This document shows, piece after piece, positions 5,121-5,833 of a DNA stretch of 5,833 bases. The notes beneath the pieces were generated by a model, which saw nothing but the letters and a program-made list of their open reading frames with translations, was not told where the DNA came from and ran no database searches. Made by a program: the position numbers and the translations under genes. Source of the stretch: Lachnospiraceae bacterium UBA3802 (GTDB lineage: Bacteria > Bacillota > Clostridia > Lachnospirales > Lachnospiraceae); NCBI GenBank assembly GCA_002369155.1, contig DFEM01000133.1:1-5833 (forward strand), in the 5' to 3' direction. Each line of letters starts with the position of its first letter. The stretch's first letter is position 1.

Positions 5121-5833
5121 ATGCGTAACTCTGATGAAAAGATTTCCGGGCTTCAAAAAGCGGCGATTCTTTTGATATCGCTCGGACCCGAAAAATCTGC
5201 CAATGTGTTTAAACACTTAAAAGAAGAAGAAATCGAAGAGCTTACACTCGAAATTGCCAATACGAGATCGGTTTCTCCTCAGATAAAAGAGCAGATTATA
5301 AATGAATTCTATGAAGTTTGTCTTGCACAGCAGTATATCGCGGAAGGCGGTATCGGCTACGCCAAGGAACTTCTTGAAAAAGCGCTCGGAAGCGATAAGG
5401 CCAACGATGTGCTCAACAAACTGACTTCTTCGATTCAGGTTAAGCCTTTCGAATTTGTCAGAAAGACAGATGCTTCACAGCTTTTATCATTTATACAGGA
5501 TGAGCATCCTCAGACCATCGCTTTGATACTTTCATATCTTGGACCTACTCAGTGTTCTGCGATTATTTCCGCACTTTCACCTGAACTTCAGGCTGATGTT
5601 GCCAAAAGAATTGCTACCATGGACAGAACGAGTCCCGATGTCATCAAAGAAGTTGAAAAAATTCTCGAATCCAAACTTGCCAATCTTGTTAATCAGGATT
5701 ACACGATTATCGGCGGTGTCGATCACGTTGTTGAAATCCTTAACAATGTTGACAGAGGAACAGAAAAACATATCATGGAAACTCTCGAAATCGAAGATCC
5801 CGAACTTGCAGACGAGATCAGAAAGAAGATGTT
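5121..5833 (+). CDS. fliG: Flagellar motor switch protein FliG, 5' part; 3' end outside the window
   Basis: Rotor protein of the C ring. Its N-terminal domain binds the FliF tail and its C-terminal domain contacts the stator to generate torque. The window holds 237 codons plus two bases; FliG is usually about 335-340 residues, so roughly 100 C-terminal residues (the torque helix domain) are missing. The N-terminal domain starts with SGLQKAAILLISLGPEKSA (about 9-27). The middle domain carries the EHPQT signature (128-132) followed by IALILSYL, and the GGV hinge motif lies near 198-200. The last residues, ADEIRKKM, match the family just before the C-terminal domain. The start is ATG 5121, three bases after the fliF TAA. 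The only ribosome site is a GGGGG run inside the end of fliF (5110-5114), which suggests coupling to fliF translation. The frame is open throughout. Confidence 0.96.
   Translation, partial: MRNSDEKISGLQKAAILLISLGPEKSANVFKHLKEEEIEELTLEIANTRSVSPQIKEQIINEFYEVCLAQQYIAEGGIGYAKELLEKALGSDKANDVLNKLTSSIQVKPFEFVRKTDASQLLSFIQDEHPQTIALILSYLGPTQCSAIISALSPELQADVAKRIATMDRTSPDVIKEVEKILESKLANLVNQDYTIIGGVDHVVEILNNVDRGTEKHIMETLEIEDPELADEIRKKM

Noticed and set aside
4716..5216. Minus-strand open frame of 166 codons across the fliF-fliG junction
   Set aside because: It overlaps two well-conserved genes in antisense, and its Phe/Asn-rich composition is what the complement of Glu/Lys/Leu-rich coding produces.

Overview
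The window looks like chromosomal DNA of a motile, Gram-positive, low-to-mid GC clostridium, most likely a Lachnospiraceae-type organism (inference from protein sequence and gene order; no search was run). All genes lie on the plus strand. The left third is the 3' part of topA (DNA topoisomerase I, with three C-terminal tetracysteine zinc fingers). The right 3.6 kb is the start of the large flagellar fla/che operon, flgB-flgC-fliE-fliF-fliG, with fliG cut by the window edge. In Bacillus subtilis topA also lies upstream of flgB, but trmFO, xerC/codV, hslV, hslU and codY come between them. Here topA and flgB are adjacent.

The five flagellar genes encode successive parts of the basal body. FliF forms the MS ring, FliG the cytoplasmic switch/torque ring on it, FliE the adaptor between MS ring and rod, and FlgB and FlgC the proximal rod. 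Gaps are short (13 nt flgB-flgC, 14 nt flgC-fliE, 3 nt fliF-fliG), except for 107 nt between fliE and fliF.

The most interesting part is the AT-rich 382-nt gap between topA and flgB (1812-2193), which is unusually dense in signals. From left to right it holds: a flagellar sigma-28/SigD-type promoter matching TAAA-N15-GCCGATAA exactly (1825-1851); a short segment with a textbook CsrA-type hairpin, hexaloop AAGGAU (1872-1885); a 12-bp rho-independent terminator with a U7 tract (1893-1930); a block of hairpins with mutually exclusive pairings (1942-2023) that includes Spo0A-box-like heptamers; a perfect palindrome (2059-2077); and a sigma-A-like promoter overlapped by a second palindrome (2104-2131), about 60 nt ahead of flgB.

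The promoter, CsrA hairpin and terminator together predict a roughly 70-nt SigD-dependent small RNA that could bind CsrA, linking late flagellar gene expression to post-transcriptional control. This is inference from sequence and is the main candidate for something undescribed. The protein-coding genes themselves look ordinary and intact.
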